From: Undaria pinnatifida
Lineage: Eukaryota > Sar > Phaeophyceae > Laminariales > Alariaceae
Direction of reading: 5' to 3'
DNA: 64,000 nucleotides
Assembly: GCA_012845835.1 (NCBI GenBank)
Contig: JABAKD010000007.1
Span: 5,409,358-5,473,357, forward strand
Under the pieces are notes generated by a model that saw nothing but the letters and a program-made list of their open reading frames with translations, was not told where the DNA came from and did not search any database. A program made the translations under genes and the position numbers. Below, one piece after another: positions 53,069 to 64,000 of this stretch. Numbering within the stretch: position 1 is the first letter of the stretch; the number at the start of each line of letters is the position of its first letter.

Positions 53069-54124
53069 GTAAAATCAATCGAGGTCGATCATCGACCCCC
53101 TACTACATCAAGCCTCCCATACAAGTCGGGGTATTGTGTGAGTGGACCCCTGTCTAAAACGCTATCTGAACTCAAAATGCTCCTGGGTACATACTGTGTT
53201 TAACTCGACCGTGACTGCGTGAATAGAGAAATTCCTGCGGCCTTTCTTTACGGTGGTTCGGGGTCACCAGCGCGCGTGACCCCAATATTCTCTTGAGTTC
53301 TTTAACTCCTTCACAATTGCAAACCCGTTTTTTGGGGAATTTGTTTTGGGAGAAGAACAGGGGGGGGTTGGGGCCCTGAAGGGCTTCAACCTTCGAGCTG
53401 TTCTTTGATACCTTCGAGCTGTTCTTTGATTGCGATATGAGGCCGCCATGGGATGTTCCATGGAAAGGTTAGCCACGCTGAGCCAAAACGAAACTCTTGA
53501 ACCCTTTCTTTCATTGTGCTACAAAGTCCATCGGGGGAGTGGCCCTAACCCAGAGGCGACACAGCGGGTGCCTCTCCAACCGTAGCTATGGTAATACACA
53601 TTGGACGAGGTGAACTATGAAACTCCAACTGGACGCGCTACCTTGTGGTACCAACAGCTACAACCACAGCTGCCCTATGTACATATGTATCCGTGCCCGG
53701 ATAGATACCGTACTTACATGCCTCTTGTGATACTTGATGCCCGCAAGCTACAGGATGTATACATGTCGCCCTGCATCCCACATGGATGCTTATCACCCTT
53801 TAACGTTCCCAAACCACGTCCGTTTCTGGGTCCGATCCCGTCCAGACTCGGTGATGGCGTCTTGACGGTCTGAAAGCCTCGGCGCTGTCGTGACTCGACT
53901 TAGCTCGTCTTCAGAGAGGGCTGCTCTGTAGCATCATAAGGAGCGTCAAAGACAAATGGCACAAAAGGAGGTAAAGGGAATGCTGTAAGGGAGACGGATA
54001 AAGAGCACATCACATGTTTTCTTTGTGTCCGGCACGAGCAGCCTGAGGTGGACGATGTCAAATCCACTCTCACCAGGCCAAAACGAGTCCCGACACCAAA
54101 GAACGATCAATAAATTTGCAAAAC
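53069..54124. other. No recognisable gene
   Basis: Short ORFs only. CCTTCGAGCTGTTCTTTGAT is duplicated in tandem at about 53391-53430. Confidence 0.45.
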
Positions 54125-54405
54125 GACGCATGCTACGATAAAGGTACCTAGCAGTTTTCGTGTGAAGTGTTTTTTGAATGACGGGGCTCCTTAGCCCAAA
54201 AATCGTCGGAAAACAAATAAATAATATAGGCCATTTTTGTTGCATGATTCTCGTCGTGTACCTACGCCATGGGGTTTATCATATCCGGTCTAGCAGGATA
54301 TTTTTCTCCAAGTCCGTTTGTCGGAGAGGTCTTGATCTCCCAAGCAGCGATAAATCTCAAAACGAAAGTGGTGTATGCACCGCTATGTAGGAGCACCGCG
54401 ATTGC
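54125..54405. mobile_element. M3 MITE copy
   Basis: Left GACGCATGCTACGATAAAGG. The body contains GACGGGGCTCCTTAGCCC, AAAAATCGTCGGAAA and CATGATTCTCGTCGTGTACC. The right end is degraded (CGCTATGTAGGAGCACCGCG). A second copy of part of the body (CCTTAGCCCAAAAATCGTCG, about 54452-54471) follows within 300 bp. Confidence 0.65.
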
Positions 54406-55660
54406 AGAATCTGCTCCGCCCCTGTGATGGCATGCCTCCGATGACGTCGGTCCTTAGCCCAAAAATCGTCGGAATTTCGAAATTCTTGCTCTCGCCGATG
54501 AAAAGCGTTGTGTACGCGTAGGCCATGGGATTTTTCATCGGTGATCACTTTTCATTTTTCTGTACACATCATTTCTTTTGAGGTGTTACGAGCTCCACCA
54601 TGCGTGAAAAAATCCCCAGGAACAAAATTGGCGCACAACCTCTCGCGTAGCACATCCCGTTTTTCGGCCTGCAACTGGTGATACACGCGCCATGATCTTT
54701 CCTATTCTTCAAGCGGGATCAACGATCCGTGCTCTTTTCCTCGGCGATATTTTGGACAGGATACCCGCTACAGTCGCGGTTCGAGGTTATGGTGAGACTC
54801 GCGGGAACGGGGCCAACCTTCGGGATCTCCCAGTATCTCGTCGAAGACCTAGGTATCCCGCGGGACCTTTGGGGGTGGCAAAACTGACAGGACCTCGCAA
54901 GAAGTGGGGAGAACGCCTAAGCGTGGTGCAATTCGGTCGGGTACCATGGGAACTCGCGAGACGTTGCGGGGTCGACCTGTTACGCGTGAGCTTCCGTGAG
55001 GTGCGGTACTGCTGGAGAATAATATCCTATCGTCATTGCGGACCTAGCTTCTGATTTTTGCTGAGGTAGAGGTGTACTTCACGCGAATTCTGATAGGCAG
55101 GTCGCTGCAAGACCTCTTTACCTTACAAAGCATTTTATGCCGGATCTCTCGAGAAGTAACCGTTCTCCACTAGTACTAGATGAAAATCCCACGGCCTTGG
55201 GTGTGCAACGACCAACATCATGAGGCAAGAGAACAAAAACCGACGATTTTGGGTTAAGGAGTCCCGTCATTCAGACACGCTGTCGAAAAAGGCTACGGTA
55301 TTCGCAGCGGGGATGTTGCGACGGTTATGATATACCCCCATTGCCGTTGACGGATTTGAGCTATCCTACTCGCACAACTGACTCTGTACCTCGCGGATTA
55401 GAATACATCAGGCGATTTTGTTGGTGAAGCGTAGGTGACCATCCCCTTGCTGATTCACATGGCATAGTATTAAAACGAAAAATCGTACGATCGTTAAGGA
55501 ATACAGGGGAGTCACTCTCGCGAATGACCCCTGGACACTAACCCCCCCCCCTGGACACTAAACCTTGTAAAGTGACCGTTTTCTGGGTACCCTTGGTCTT
55601 TCAGCAGACGAAAAAAGTAGAAGTACCTCTATCATCGTAGCCAGCGTCTTGTTCGCCCGA
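54406..55660. repeat. Mixed decayed M3 fragments
   Basis: M3-like pieces lie at about 54450-54600, 55060-55320 (AACCGACGATTTTGGGTTAA, GGAGTCCCGTCATTCAGA) and near 55560-55655 (GTACCTCTATCATCGTAG). Between them, the plus frame 54692-55054 (120 codons) is Arg/Gly-rich and unrecognised. Confidence 0.4.
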
Positions 55661-56774
55661 AGTGTGCGTGTGCGGTTAGAGTTCTCACTTGAAAGAGGGA
55701 CGAAGAAAAAAGTGTATCTCTGGTTAAATATAACCATTTGGAACAAGTTTAGTGTTACACGGATTGGGACGCACGCGCGGTGCATTCTCAACCAGTCGCA
55801 CTGGACGCCGCGAGTTCCAATGGGGACTTTGGTACGAACTGTGGTGGAGGTTCGCCGGAGGTTAGCCGCGATTCCCACGGAACTTCCGCCCAGAGGTCCC
55901 ATATAGGGAAACTACGCGGAATCCCGCGCGACCCAATTGTATCCCAGGTGCGACTACGAGGGATTTGTGGTAGCCTACATAATCTCACCGGAATCACCCC
56001 GGATTTAACTGACATCCAGCGTGACCCCATGGAATCCCACTGGGTGACACGGGAAGGCGCAGGGGAGGTCGTAGGATGCGACCGTGTCGTTTTGTCGCAT
56101 CCTATGATCCATCCCCGGAAAAAGCCTGCGTATTCCCAGGAGAGCTCCTACAGGATTCTCCACTTAAATCACCGCGACGAGTTGGGGTCGTGTCTGCCAA
56201 AGTAAAAACACGCCCACACGTATATCAAAGACATCCATTCTGTAACACAAAAATACTTCGGCATATGAACCAGACACCATAACACGACGTTGAGTTATGG
56301 AAGCACCTCTCTCCCTCACCCAGTCGCGATGTTATGATCAATCGGAGGATTCTCCTCATTTCCTCTCATTTGCAGGCAGCGTTACGGTCGGTCCGAATGA
56401 GATAGGCTCGCTCCCGTTTCGTGAGAGGGCAACAGGAATCACCACCAACGTCAAATGTTTTCTCCTTTTTCAAGGGGTACACTAGGAGCGTAGTTTAATA
56501 AGAGAAGGCCACGTATCTACGGTAGGGAGGGTAGCCCCATTTTGCTGCTACATTTGAACCATTCGCCCTATTGATTCTGTACCTGAAATCATACAGTACT
56601 TGGGCGATTTGTTTGCCAAGGCGTAACCAGAGATCCCGTAGCGGTTTCCTGTTGCAAAACAGACACCAGCGCGCAAGAGTAAGGCCGCATGAGGAGCGGG
56701 GGGATCACTAGTGCGAGTGACCCCGAGCTACTGCGAACAGAGGCCCCTAACAACGACTCCCGTAGCGTAGCCAC
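55661..56774. other. No recognisable gene
   Basis: The plus frame 55780-56205 (141 codons) overlaps a minus frame, and neither has a motif. I see nothing else here. Confidence 0.35.
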
Positions 56775-56855
56775 TGTCAGTTGTAGTAGTCGTAGTAGTG
56801 GCAGTAGCAGTAGTAGTAGTAGCAGCAGCAGTAGTAGTAGTAGTAGTAGTAGTGG
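56775..56855. repeat. (AGT)n microsatellite
   Basis: Imperfect AGT/AGC trinucleotide run of about 80 bp. It produces poly-Ser, poly-Val and poly-Tyr/Leu frames on the two strands. Confidence 0.95.
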
Positions 56856-58253
56856 TATTGGGTGCATTTACCACGTTGGGGCTCAAGTGGAAACTTCCTG
56901 AAAAAAAAATAGAAATTGTAGCACCGACCACACGAATTAGCGCGGGCCACTGTATTAGCAGGGACGCAGTTGTAGCAACATTCCTGTAACGCGGGTAGGT
57001 GTAAGAGGCGCGCAGCATGATAATTCTCGACAGTGACCACTCTTCCTATTGTACGAGCTTGAGGCGACCACCGTGCATACACGCCGCTCATCAAGTCGGT
57101 ATACATGGGCCTCAAATGGATAAATACGAAGTGTAAACCCTGGCCCATCAGGCTCGGTTTCCTATCTGGAACGAGTGGAGCGTTCAACAGACAACTTGGG
57201 TACACCGGCTGTGTGGCTGAACCCGTCCCACTTCTGCACCCTATGCACCTCCCTTTTTTCACCTACCTTACTTCTTGTATCTATGGGCGGGCCGACAATC
57301 TAGCCAGGCCGAAGTCGACTCGACCTTATGACTCATGCTTCTCAAACGGTCAGTCAGCTTACTTATACGCCTTGATCTCGTACCACAGGATGAGGAACAA
57401 CAAAACTCACCACAGACTCCGACACGTACCAATGCAGTCTATATATAATGTATATGTATATAAATTGCGTGTCGTGCCAACTTAACAAAATTATGTTGGC
57501 AATGCTGCGCTAGCGGGCGTATATCCTTCGGCTTCCGTGGCAATATGTACGATACAACGAACGCCGTACATGGGTGCAGCAGTAGTAAATGTATACGAAG
57601 TGACCCCTCTACGGTGCCGGTGGAGTAGCGCCGGCTGCCTTATAAAGCGCCCGTGTATAAAATCCCTGCGGCAGCTGGGAGCATCTAGTAGATTTAGGTA
57701 ATGAATTACTCGTAGTAGTTCTATATATAGTCGCCGAGTTGAAGGTCTGGCTGGTACAGGCCGGCACTTCGCCTATTAACAGGCTGCTTACATCCATTTT
57801 TTGCAAATATGAAGATTAATCTTACCAAAGTCGACTTTCGACGGGCGGGCCGATACTAGGTCAGATGGGAAATACACTATTGAGACGCTGCTGTGTAGAA
57901 TACGCTGTTGACATCGAATTCAGCTTAGTTTAGCGTTCGAGCGTCAGCTGCCGTCGGTCCTGTCAGGTGAAAAGTAATTGACGTACGGCTCAATATAAAA
58001 CGACCATCAAACAACAAAGTTCGCTTCGACCGACCCTTCATAAGTCCCATGGTCTTGGAATCGCGTTGACTGCGTCGCGCGTCGCCACAGAAACCTTGTA
58101 AGTTATCCTGTTATTGATTATTAGCAGCGTTCATCATTAGAAAACAACGTCCCCTAAATCTCCGATTTTCGTTTCGAATTCGAACGACATACAGCAGTAT
58201 CGTAGACATCCTGTTGTTGTGTTTTGCTTGGTATAATATATAAATGAAAATAT
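56856..58253. other. No recognisable gene
   Basis: Short ORFs only (up to 126 codons, 57105-57485). No domain, repeat or RNA gene is recognised. Confidence 0.4.
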
Positions 58254-59802
58254 ACTCCAGCTGTGAGATCGAGGATTTTGTCGAAACTCATCTTTGCAAG
58301 CTGTGTGTGATACCCCGATCGCGCGTATTACGGGTTGTGTGCCCTCATTTAAGATATAGGCCGGTGACTCTCCTTACGAATACAGTGTAGCTACCAGGGT
58401 CAACAGGGTGATGTTAGTCAGTCTGTGCGCGGAAACTATACAACTCGTTTTTGAAGGGGACAAAATCTGACAGCTGTGAAAGGAAATGCATCAGTTTATC
58501 AAGTGGATCCTGTAAGTCGAATAACCGGTGAGGGGAGGGCGGAGTTTTGAAGGGCGTGGGGGCCTGATTTTGATCAAAAGGGAGGGGGGGAAGGGGGGGA
58601 AGGGACAGGTGGGGCAGCACAATTTGTGCGTGGAAACTATAAATTTTATCCTGGATGTCGTGCAACCATTGAGCAGAGGGCGGAGCGTTCGAGGGGGTGA
58701 GGGAAGTGGGGGGGGGGGGGGTGCAGAAAGGGATTTTTAACCGACATCTTTAGGTCGCATAAATGTAGGGGTTTGCTATACACGTGGTACTAGGTCTAGA
58801 CGATGGTGCGGGTGGTGGGGAAGGAGGGGGCGTTGAGGGGGGTTTCGGTGGAGGGGGGACGGGAAGAACGGAAGCTACGTCATGGGCGGCTAGAAAGAGA
58901 ATGGCGTCATATCAATTGCGTAGAACTGTAAATTTTCCTGGCCGATTTCGATTGTAGGTGGGGCGTTTGAACAAAAGGGCGGGGAAAAGAAGGGGGGGGG
59001 GGGGGTGGATTAGAGCTACGGTATGGATGGCTACAAATAATATGAGGTGATCTCAGCTGGCTGGTAGTGTTTATTTCTCTCAGGCAGGTTCATGTATTAG
59101 ATTAGGTTTCTTGTATTGGATACCGGCGCGATGATAACGGCATGGGCACCACTACTGCCGCCGTCGTCAGAAGCAGTGTGCGAGTGATGAGAGCATTAGG
59201 CAAGCCACGTACTCCGGCAGTAGGGTCCTTCGAAACCCAATACACGATATCGTATGGTTGCTGCCCCCGGCGTTGGGTGGAGATGTGGCTTCATCCGCTT
59301 CTGTTTTTTTTTGTCGTGCCGTCCTGTTTCCCGCTTTCTCTACAACGGTGTTCCTTTTCTTACTATAATAATTTTGTTCTGTCTTCAACTTTACCGCTTC
59401 GCTTGTTTCCGTCTTTCTGTTTCCTTTTTTTTTTTCCTTCTTGATTCAATCTGTCTGATGTGCTGGCTTGCATCTTTGTGTCATTGCGTGTCCATTGCGG
59501 TTCATTGTAGGGCCGGTTTTCCTTGCCGAACATTCAATTATGGTGTCATTTTTCTGTCGTAGTTGGTGGCCACAATAGTAGTAGAGATCGTCTCGCTAGG
59601 AGTCATCGGCATGGACACAGGTTGTGCTGGATGCACATATATAGGTGGAGATAACTTATCAGTCTAATGTATAGAACACACACATACATTGTGCATGCAC
59701 CCATATATATTCATGATATGAATGCCTGCGTTGGCTAAGCATACAAACTAAAAATCTTCTCGTGTCATACCATTATGTTACATTCAAACAACAAAACACA
59801 TT

Positions 59803-60968
59803 CCACCACCAGCCGCGAGATCGAAGATTTCGTCGAAACTCATATTCGCATGCCGTGTGAGATACTCCGATCGCGCGTATTACTGGGTGCGTGTCCTCAT
59901 TAAGGATACAGGTCGGCGACTCCCCTTGTAACTACAACGTACCTTGTAAGAGGGTAAACGGGGTGATGTTACCCAATCTGTGAGCGGAAACTGTTAAATC
60001 CGTCTGTGTGGGGGACAAAATCTAACAGCGGTGTGTGGAAGAATAGGCATCACTTTATCAAATATATCCTGCAAGTCGTACAACCGGTGAGAGGATGGCG
60101 GAGATATTTCAAGGAGTGGGGGCCGGGGGAGGGGGGGTGGCAGAGTGCTAGAGGGGGGGCGGAACTCAATCTGTGCTGTAGCTGTGTAAACCATTGGAGG
60201 AGACAAATCCGACGGTTGTGGGAAAAGCGCGTTTGTTCATCATGTTTGTTCTGTACATCGTACAACCGCTGAGGAGAGGGGGGGCAGTGTTCGATTTTAT
60301 GTTTTTCACTGCTTTAGATCGAAAAAATGCATAGCCGGGTAGGAAGTTACTCTACCCATGGTCCTAGTTTTAGGCGACGGTGCGGGTAGGAGGCGTCGGA
60401 GGGGGGAGGGGGGGGGGTGATTGGAGCTACGGCATGTATGGCTAGAAAGGAAATGGGGTCTTCTACTCCTCTAGCAGAGTTAGATCTTTTGCAACACCTG
60501 CACCCATCGTCTAGACACGTCACTACGCGTATAGAACGCCCCTACATGTACATCTATGCGACAGAAAGCTGTTGGAAATCCTCCCCCCTCTCCCCCCCGC
60601 GCCCAACCCCCCTCTGCGCTCGCTATTGTACAAATCCAGCCCCCTACGCCATTAAAAACTCCGGCCTCTCCTCACCGGTTATAGGACTTACAGCATACAC
60701 TTGATAAACTGATGCATTTCCTTCCACAGCTGTCAGATTTCGTCCCTCTTAAAAACGGGATTTATGGTTTCCGCGCACAGACCGACCAACATCACCCGGT
60801 CGACCCTGTTACAAGCTACAAACTATAGTTTCAAGGGAAGCCGCCGACCTATGTCCTTAATGAGGACACGCACCCAATAATGCGAGCAATCAGAGTATCA
60901 CGTGTAGACAGCTGCTTGCAAAGATGACTTTGAACAAAAATCTTCGATCTCACGTACAATGTATTTAG
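59803..60968. mobile_element. Inner R1 inverted-repeat element (1.17 kb)
   Basis: The left arm (59803 to about 60290) reads GAGATCGAAGATTTCGTCGA and GATACTCCGATCGCGCGTAT. The right arm (about 60540-60968, minus) reads AACTGATGCATTTCCTTCCA and CAGCTGTCAGATTTCGTCCC, and ends near TTCGATCTCACG. The centre is G-rich on one side and C-rich on the other, as expected of inverted subterminal regions. Confidence 0.65.
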
Positions 60969-61125
60969 ACTGGCCTATATTTTTATCATATTATAAAAAA
61001 AATAAATAATATAAAATGAATGCCACAAAACAATGGTAACTACATGATTGGACCTATCTATTGGAATATTCTATCTTTCGGTCCATGTACAATAACAAAT
61101 TATGAAGGTTCAACACGTTGTTTAC

Positions 61126-61266
61126 TACACCTAAAAACTGGATGGCAAACTACATCTAACATCAAACCTTTTTACACCAATGAACTGGGTTGCATACTAC
61201 ATCTAACATCAAACCTTGTTTCATCTAAAACTGGGTTGCATACTACATCTAACATCAAACCTTCTA
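61126..61266. repeat. 46-47-bp minisatellite, three units
   Basis: TACATCTAACATCAAACCTT recurs at 61151, 61198 and 61244, each preceded by ACTGG-TGGCA or ACTGGGTTGCATAC. Confidence 0.85.
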
Positions 61267-62197
61267 GAGTGATGAACATTACCAGGCAGGTTACATGCTG
61301 TCAGATTCGTCCTCCTTCAGGGTATATAGTTTGGGCGCACATATTGAAATGTCCCGTCCGCTTCCCCCCCCCCCCCCCTCCCCCGATCCCTCTTGTTCAA
61401 ACGCCCCACCTAAAATCCAAATCTGTCAGAGAAGTAAACATTACCACCAGCCAGCTGATATCATTTCTTATGCCATCATATTTCTAGCCATCCATAACGA
61501 ACGTAGCTTTCATTCATCCCCTCCGCCCCCCCCCTCTCCAACGCCCCCTCCTTCCCCACCACCCGCACCATCGCCTGGACCTAGAACCACGCGTATAGCA
61601 AGCCCCCTACATAAATGATTAATAACGCGCGATAGGAGTATCACACACAATGTTGCAATTATGAGTTTCGACCAAACCCTTGATCTCATAGCTGGAGTGT
61701 ATTTGAATATTATACGCGACCTAAGCATCTTGAACACCCCCCCCCCGTACTTTTTTTTCCTCTCTTTCTCGCTTTCTCATGCCCAAACGCCCCACCTAAT
61801 ATCGAAATTCGCCAGAAGCGATACACACTTCCACGCCCTGGATATCACCTCATTTTGTTTTTAGAGCCATCCATATCGCTGCTGCAACTCCCACCCCCCC
61901 GCGCCCTCAACGCCCCCTCCGTCCCCACCACCCGCACCATCGCTTAGACCTAGCACAACGCATATAGCAAACCCCTACATCTATGCGACCTAAAGCCTCC
62001 CCCCCCCTCCTCCTCCCCCAACCCTCACCTCCCCACCTCCCCATCCCACCCCCACCTCCTCGAACACTCCGTCCGCTGCCCACTGGTTGTACGCCTTACA
62101 GGATATACATGATTAGCTGGACCATGGTGCATTCTTTCCAAAACCGTCACATTTATCCCCCGAAAGGATGTATAGTTTGCACGCATAGATTGAGCTG

Positions 62198-62216
62198 CCC
62201 CCCCCCCCCCCCCCCC
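62198..62216. repeat. 19-base C tract in an R1 arm
   Basis: C run inside the minus-oriented R1 arm; it corresponds to the G-run in the plus-oriented arms (near 58590-58610). Confidence 0.8.
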
Positions 62217-62679
62217 GCCCCACCGTCCATTTTTTTCAAAACGTCAGATTTATACCCTTGAAGGACTTATAGTTTCTACGCTCAAGTTGAGCTGCTTACC
62301 CCCCTCCCCCCCCTTTTGATTAAAATCAGGCCCCCACGTCCTTAAAACCTCCGCCCTCCCCTCACCGGTTATTCGAGTTGCGGGATTCACTTACTTAATA
62401 AACTGATGCATTTCTTTTTACAGCTGTCAGATTTTGTCCCACTCAGAAACGGCTTTTGTAGTTTCCGCGCACAGACTGCCTAACATCATCCTGTTGACCC
62501 TGATAGCTACACTGTAGTTCCAAGGCGAGTCGCCGACCAATATCCCTAATGAGGACACACAACTCGTAATGCGCGCGATCGGAGTATCACACACAGCTTG
62601 CAAAGATGAGTTTCGACGAAATCTTCGATCTCACAGCAGCCGGGGGATATTTGTATATTATTTATTTTAATTAACAGCT

Positions 62680-63330
62680 AGGTTACAAAGATGAGTTTCG
62701 ACAAAATCTTCGATCTCACAGCAGCTCCTGGAGTGCGTTTCATAACTAATTTGCAAGGACGCCAGCCGCGAGTTCGACGAATTGCAGGCCAATACTCATC
62801 GTTGCAAGCTGCGTTTGCATATTTTATTTATTATCATATTATATTTTTATTTTAAATTAAAAATATATGCAAATTCACCCCATCCAGCTGCTGTGAGATC
62901 GAAGACAAAATAAAATAAATCTAAATACACTCCAGCTGCTATGAGATCGATGATTCAAATCTTCGATCGCAGCTGGAGTGTATTTGTTTCTTTTTTATAA
63001 ATATTTTTTAAAAACTAAAATACATTTACACTCCAGCTGCTGAAAGATCGAAGAAAAAAAAAAAAAAAAAAAAACACTCCAGCTGCTGTGAGGTCGAAGA
63101 TTCTGTCGAAAGTAATCTTTTTACAAATAATAATAAATAATACAAATACACTCCAGCTGATGATGTGAGATCGAAACTCATCTTTGCAAGCTGTGGACGA
63201 TACTCCGATCGCGCGTGTTACGGGTTGTATGTCCTACCTGTCAAAAAATTTAAACAAATACGAATACACTCCAGATGATGTAAGATCGAAGTTTTTGTCG
63301 AAACTCATCTTTGCAAGCTGTGCGCAGTGA
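62680..63330. repeat. Array of R1 termini in both orientations
   Basis: The outer 30-60 bp of R1 recur at least eight times in 650 bp: about 62690-62738 (minus), 62885-62910, 62925-62955 (plus), 62958-62985 (minus), 63030-63050, 63075-63118, 63147-63230 and 63268-63322 (plus). Each shows CTCCAGCTG(CTG)TGAGATCGAA or its complement. They are separated by AT-rich spacers (AAATATTTTTTAAAAACTAA). Two copies keep 85-90 bp including CATCTTTGCAAGCTGTG. Confidence 0.75.
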
Positions 63331-64000
63331 AAATATATTATATGACGTATATCGCAAAAATTCGTGTCATACGCGTAGCTATTTTTCCAGGACTGGTTCT
63401 TGCGCGGTTCCGCAGAATAGTCTGATGTATTTTCCACCTGTTCGGAGAAGCGGACAGTCGAGAGTATTAGTACTGTCATATTATGTGCTACTGCCGCTAT
63501 ATGGAAGGATATTCGATTTACATCGGAACGGAGTTGTCATCTACGCTATATCGTCGGAGGGCAAAAAAATAGTAAGAATAATGATTTAAAAAATACACGC
63601 TAAAAACTAAAAAAAGGAAAGCCCGCAAAAGCCGACAACAGAACGCCCGACCAGCACTTACTTGGTGCGTTTTCTGCGGGCCACCCGACTCACCACAATG
63701 ATTTCTCTTTTTTCTTTGCATTTACGATACATGTGGTATGTCGAAACAGAGAAGAGGTGCAAGCAAATAATTACTGCTGTGCCTGCGTCTAATATTTTGA
63801 TAGTACCGGAGCATTGCATGACTAATGATGGAGTCCGTGTGATAAGTGTGTCAATTTGTACGTCAACTATTAGTCTATTATTACTCTTTTTTGTTTATAA
63901 GGCCAACGCAGGTAGTTTTGACACACAGTCATACCGGTGGAAAGTTGAAGAAAGGTTCATGTATGCACATATTATATATATAGTCTATATCCAGAATGAC
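63331..64000. other. No recognisable gene
   Basis: Short ORFs on both strands (92 codons at 63311-63589 plus, 81 codons at 63234-63479 minus) without motifs. A-rich tail at 63585-63620. Confidence 0.4.

Larger units (their letters stand above)
58254..62650. mobile_element. Large nested palindrome built of R1 elements
   Basis: The outer left arm (58254 to about 59050, plus) starts ACTCCAGCTGTGAGATCGAG. The outer right arm (about 61740-62650, minus) ends GATCTCACAGC. The arms share R1 landmarks plus the G-rich subterminal part (left GCATAAATGTAGGGGTTTGC; right reverse complement GCATAGATGTAGGGGTTTGC). Nested inside are an inner R1 pair (59803-60968) and a diverged single R1 arm (about 61270-61703, minus). 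No transposase frame is recognisable in the 4.4 kb. Confidence 0.65.

Noticed and set aside
56589-57262. Poly-Leu and poly-Tyr ORFs
   Set aside because: They come from the AGT microsatellite read in different frames.

Overview
The window looks like repeat-rich nuclear DNA from a eukaryote. It shows no operon-like gene packing, no ribosome-binding-site-led ORFs and no intact housekeeping gene. It holds remnants of three retrotransposon classes (Ty3/gypsy chromovirus, Ty1/copia, DIRS-like tyrosine-recombinase element), a short LINE-like fragment, several short inverted-repeat DNA elements, and long stretches of degenerate satellite. DIRS-like and chromovirus elements together fit an alga or oomycete-like protist (for example a stramenopile), but the sequence alone does not fix the lineage.

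Layout. 0.2-1.6 kb: broken copia-type Gag on the minus strand. 3.9-5.2 kb: degenerate ~215-bp tandem array with an inverted-repeat element inserted in it. 6205-19646: one structurally complete 13.4-kb Ty3/gypsy chromovirus with near-identical 268/269-bp LTRs, a TG...CA boundary and a GTTA target duplication. Inside it, in order: a 3.7-kb leader with an 83-85-bp minisatellite, a frameshifted Gag, a zinc knuckle, ~233-bp repeats, a NADAR domain, the tail of RNase H (reverse transcriptase is missing), 12-residue repeats, and an integrase with DD35E, GPY, chromodomain and a Tudor/SH3-like C-terminus. An (AAGCC)n tract follows the 3' LTR.

20-32 kb: mostly inverted-repeat elements (family R1 with long terminal inverted repeats, MITE-like families M2 and M3, and a 1.4-kb TA-flanked element at 30.25-31.66 kb), a tRNA-like SINE head at 27.28 kb and one plausible single-exon gene (25871-26425, minus). 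33.3-36.0 kb and 45.4-49.2 kb: two minus-strand DIRS-like copies sharing a Gag/RT junction; the second keeps RT, RNase H and part of the tyrosine recombinase. Between them, 37.2-45.3 kb is T-poor on the plus strand and built of degenerate tandem repeats. 49.6 kb to the end: a LINE-like fragment, C-tracts, MITEs, an AGT microsatellite, and at 58.25-62.65 kb a large nested palindrome of R1 elements ending in an array of R1 termini.

Most interesting: a probably recently inserted, reverse-transcriptase-less giant chromovirus that carries a NADAR (ADP-ribose-related) domain between Gag and Pol.
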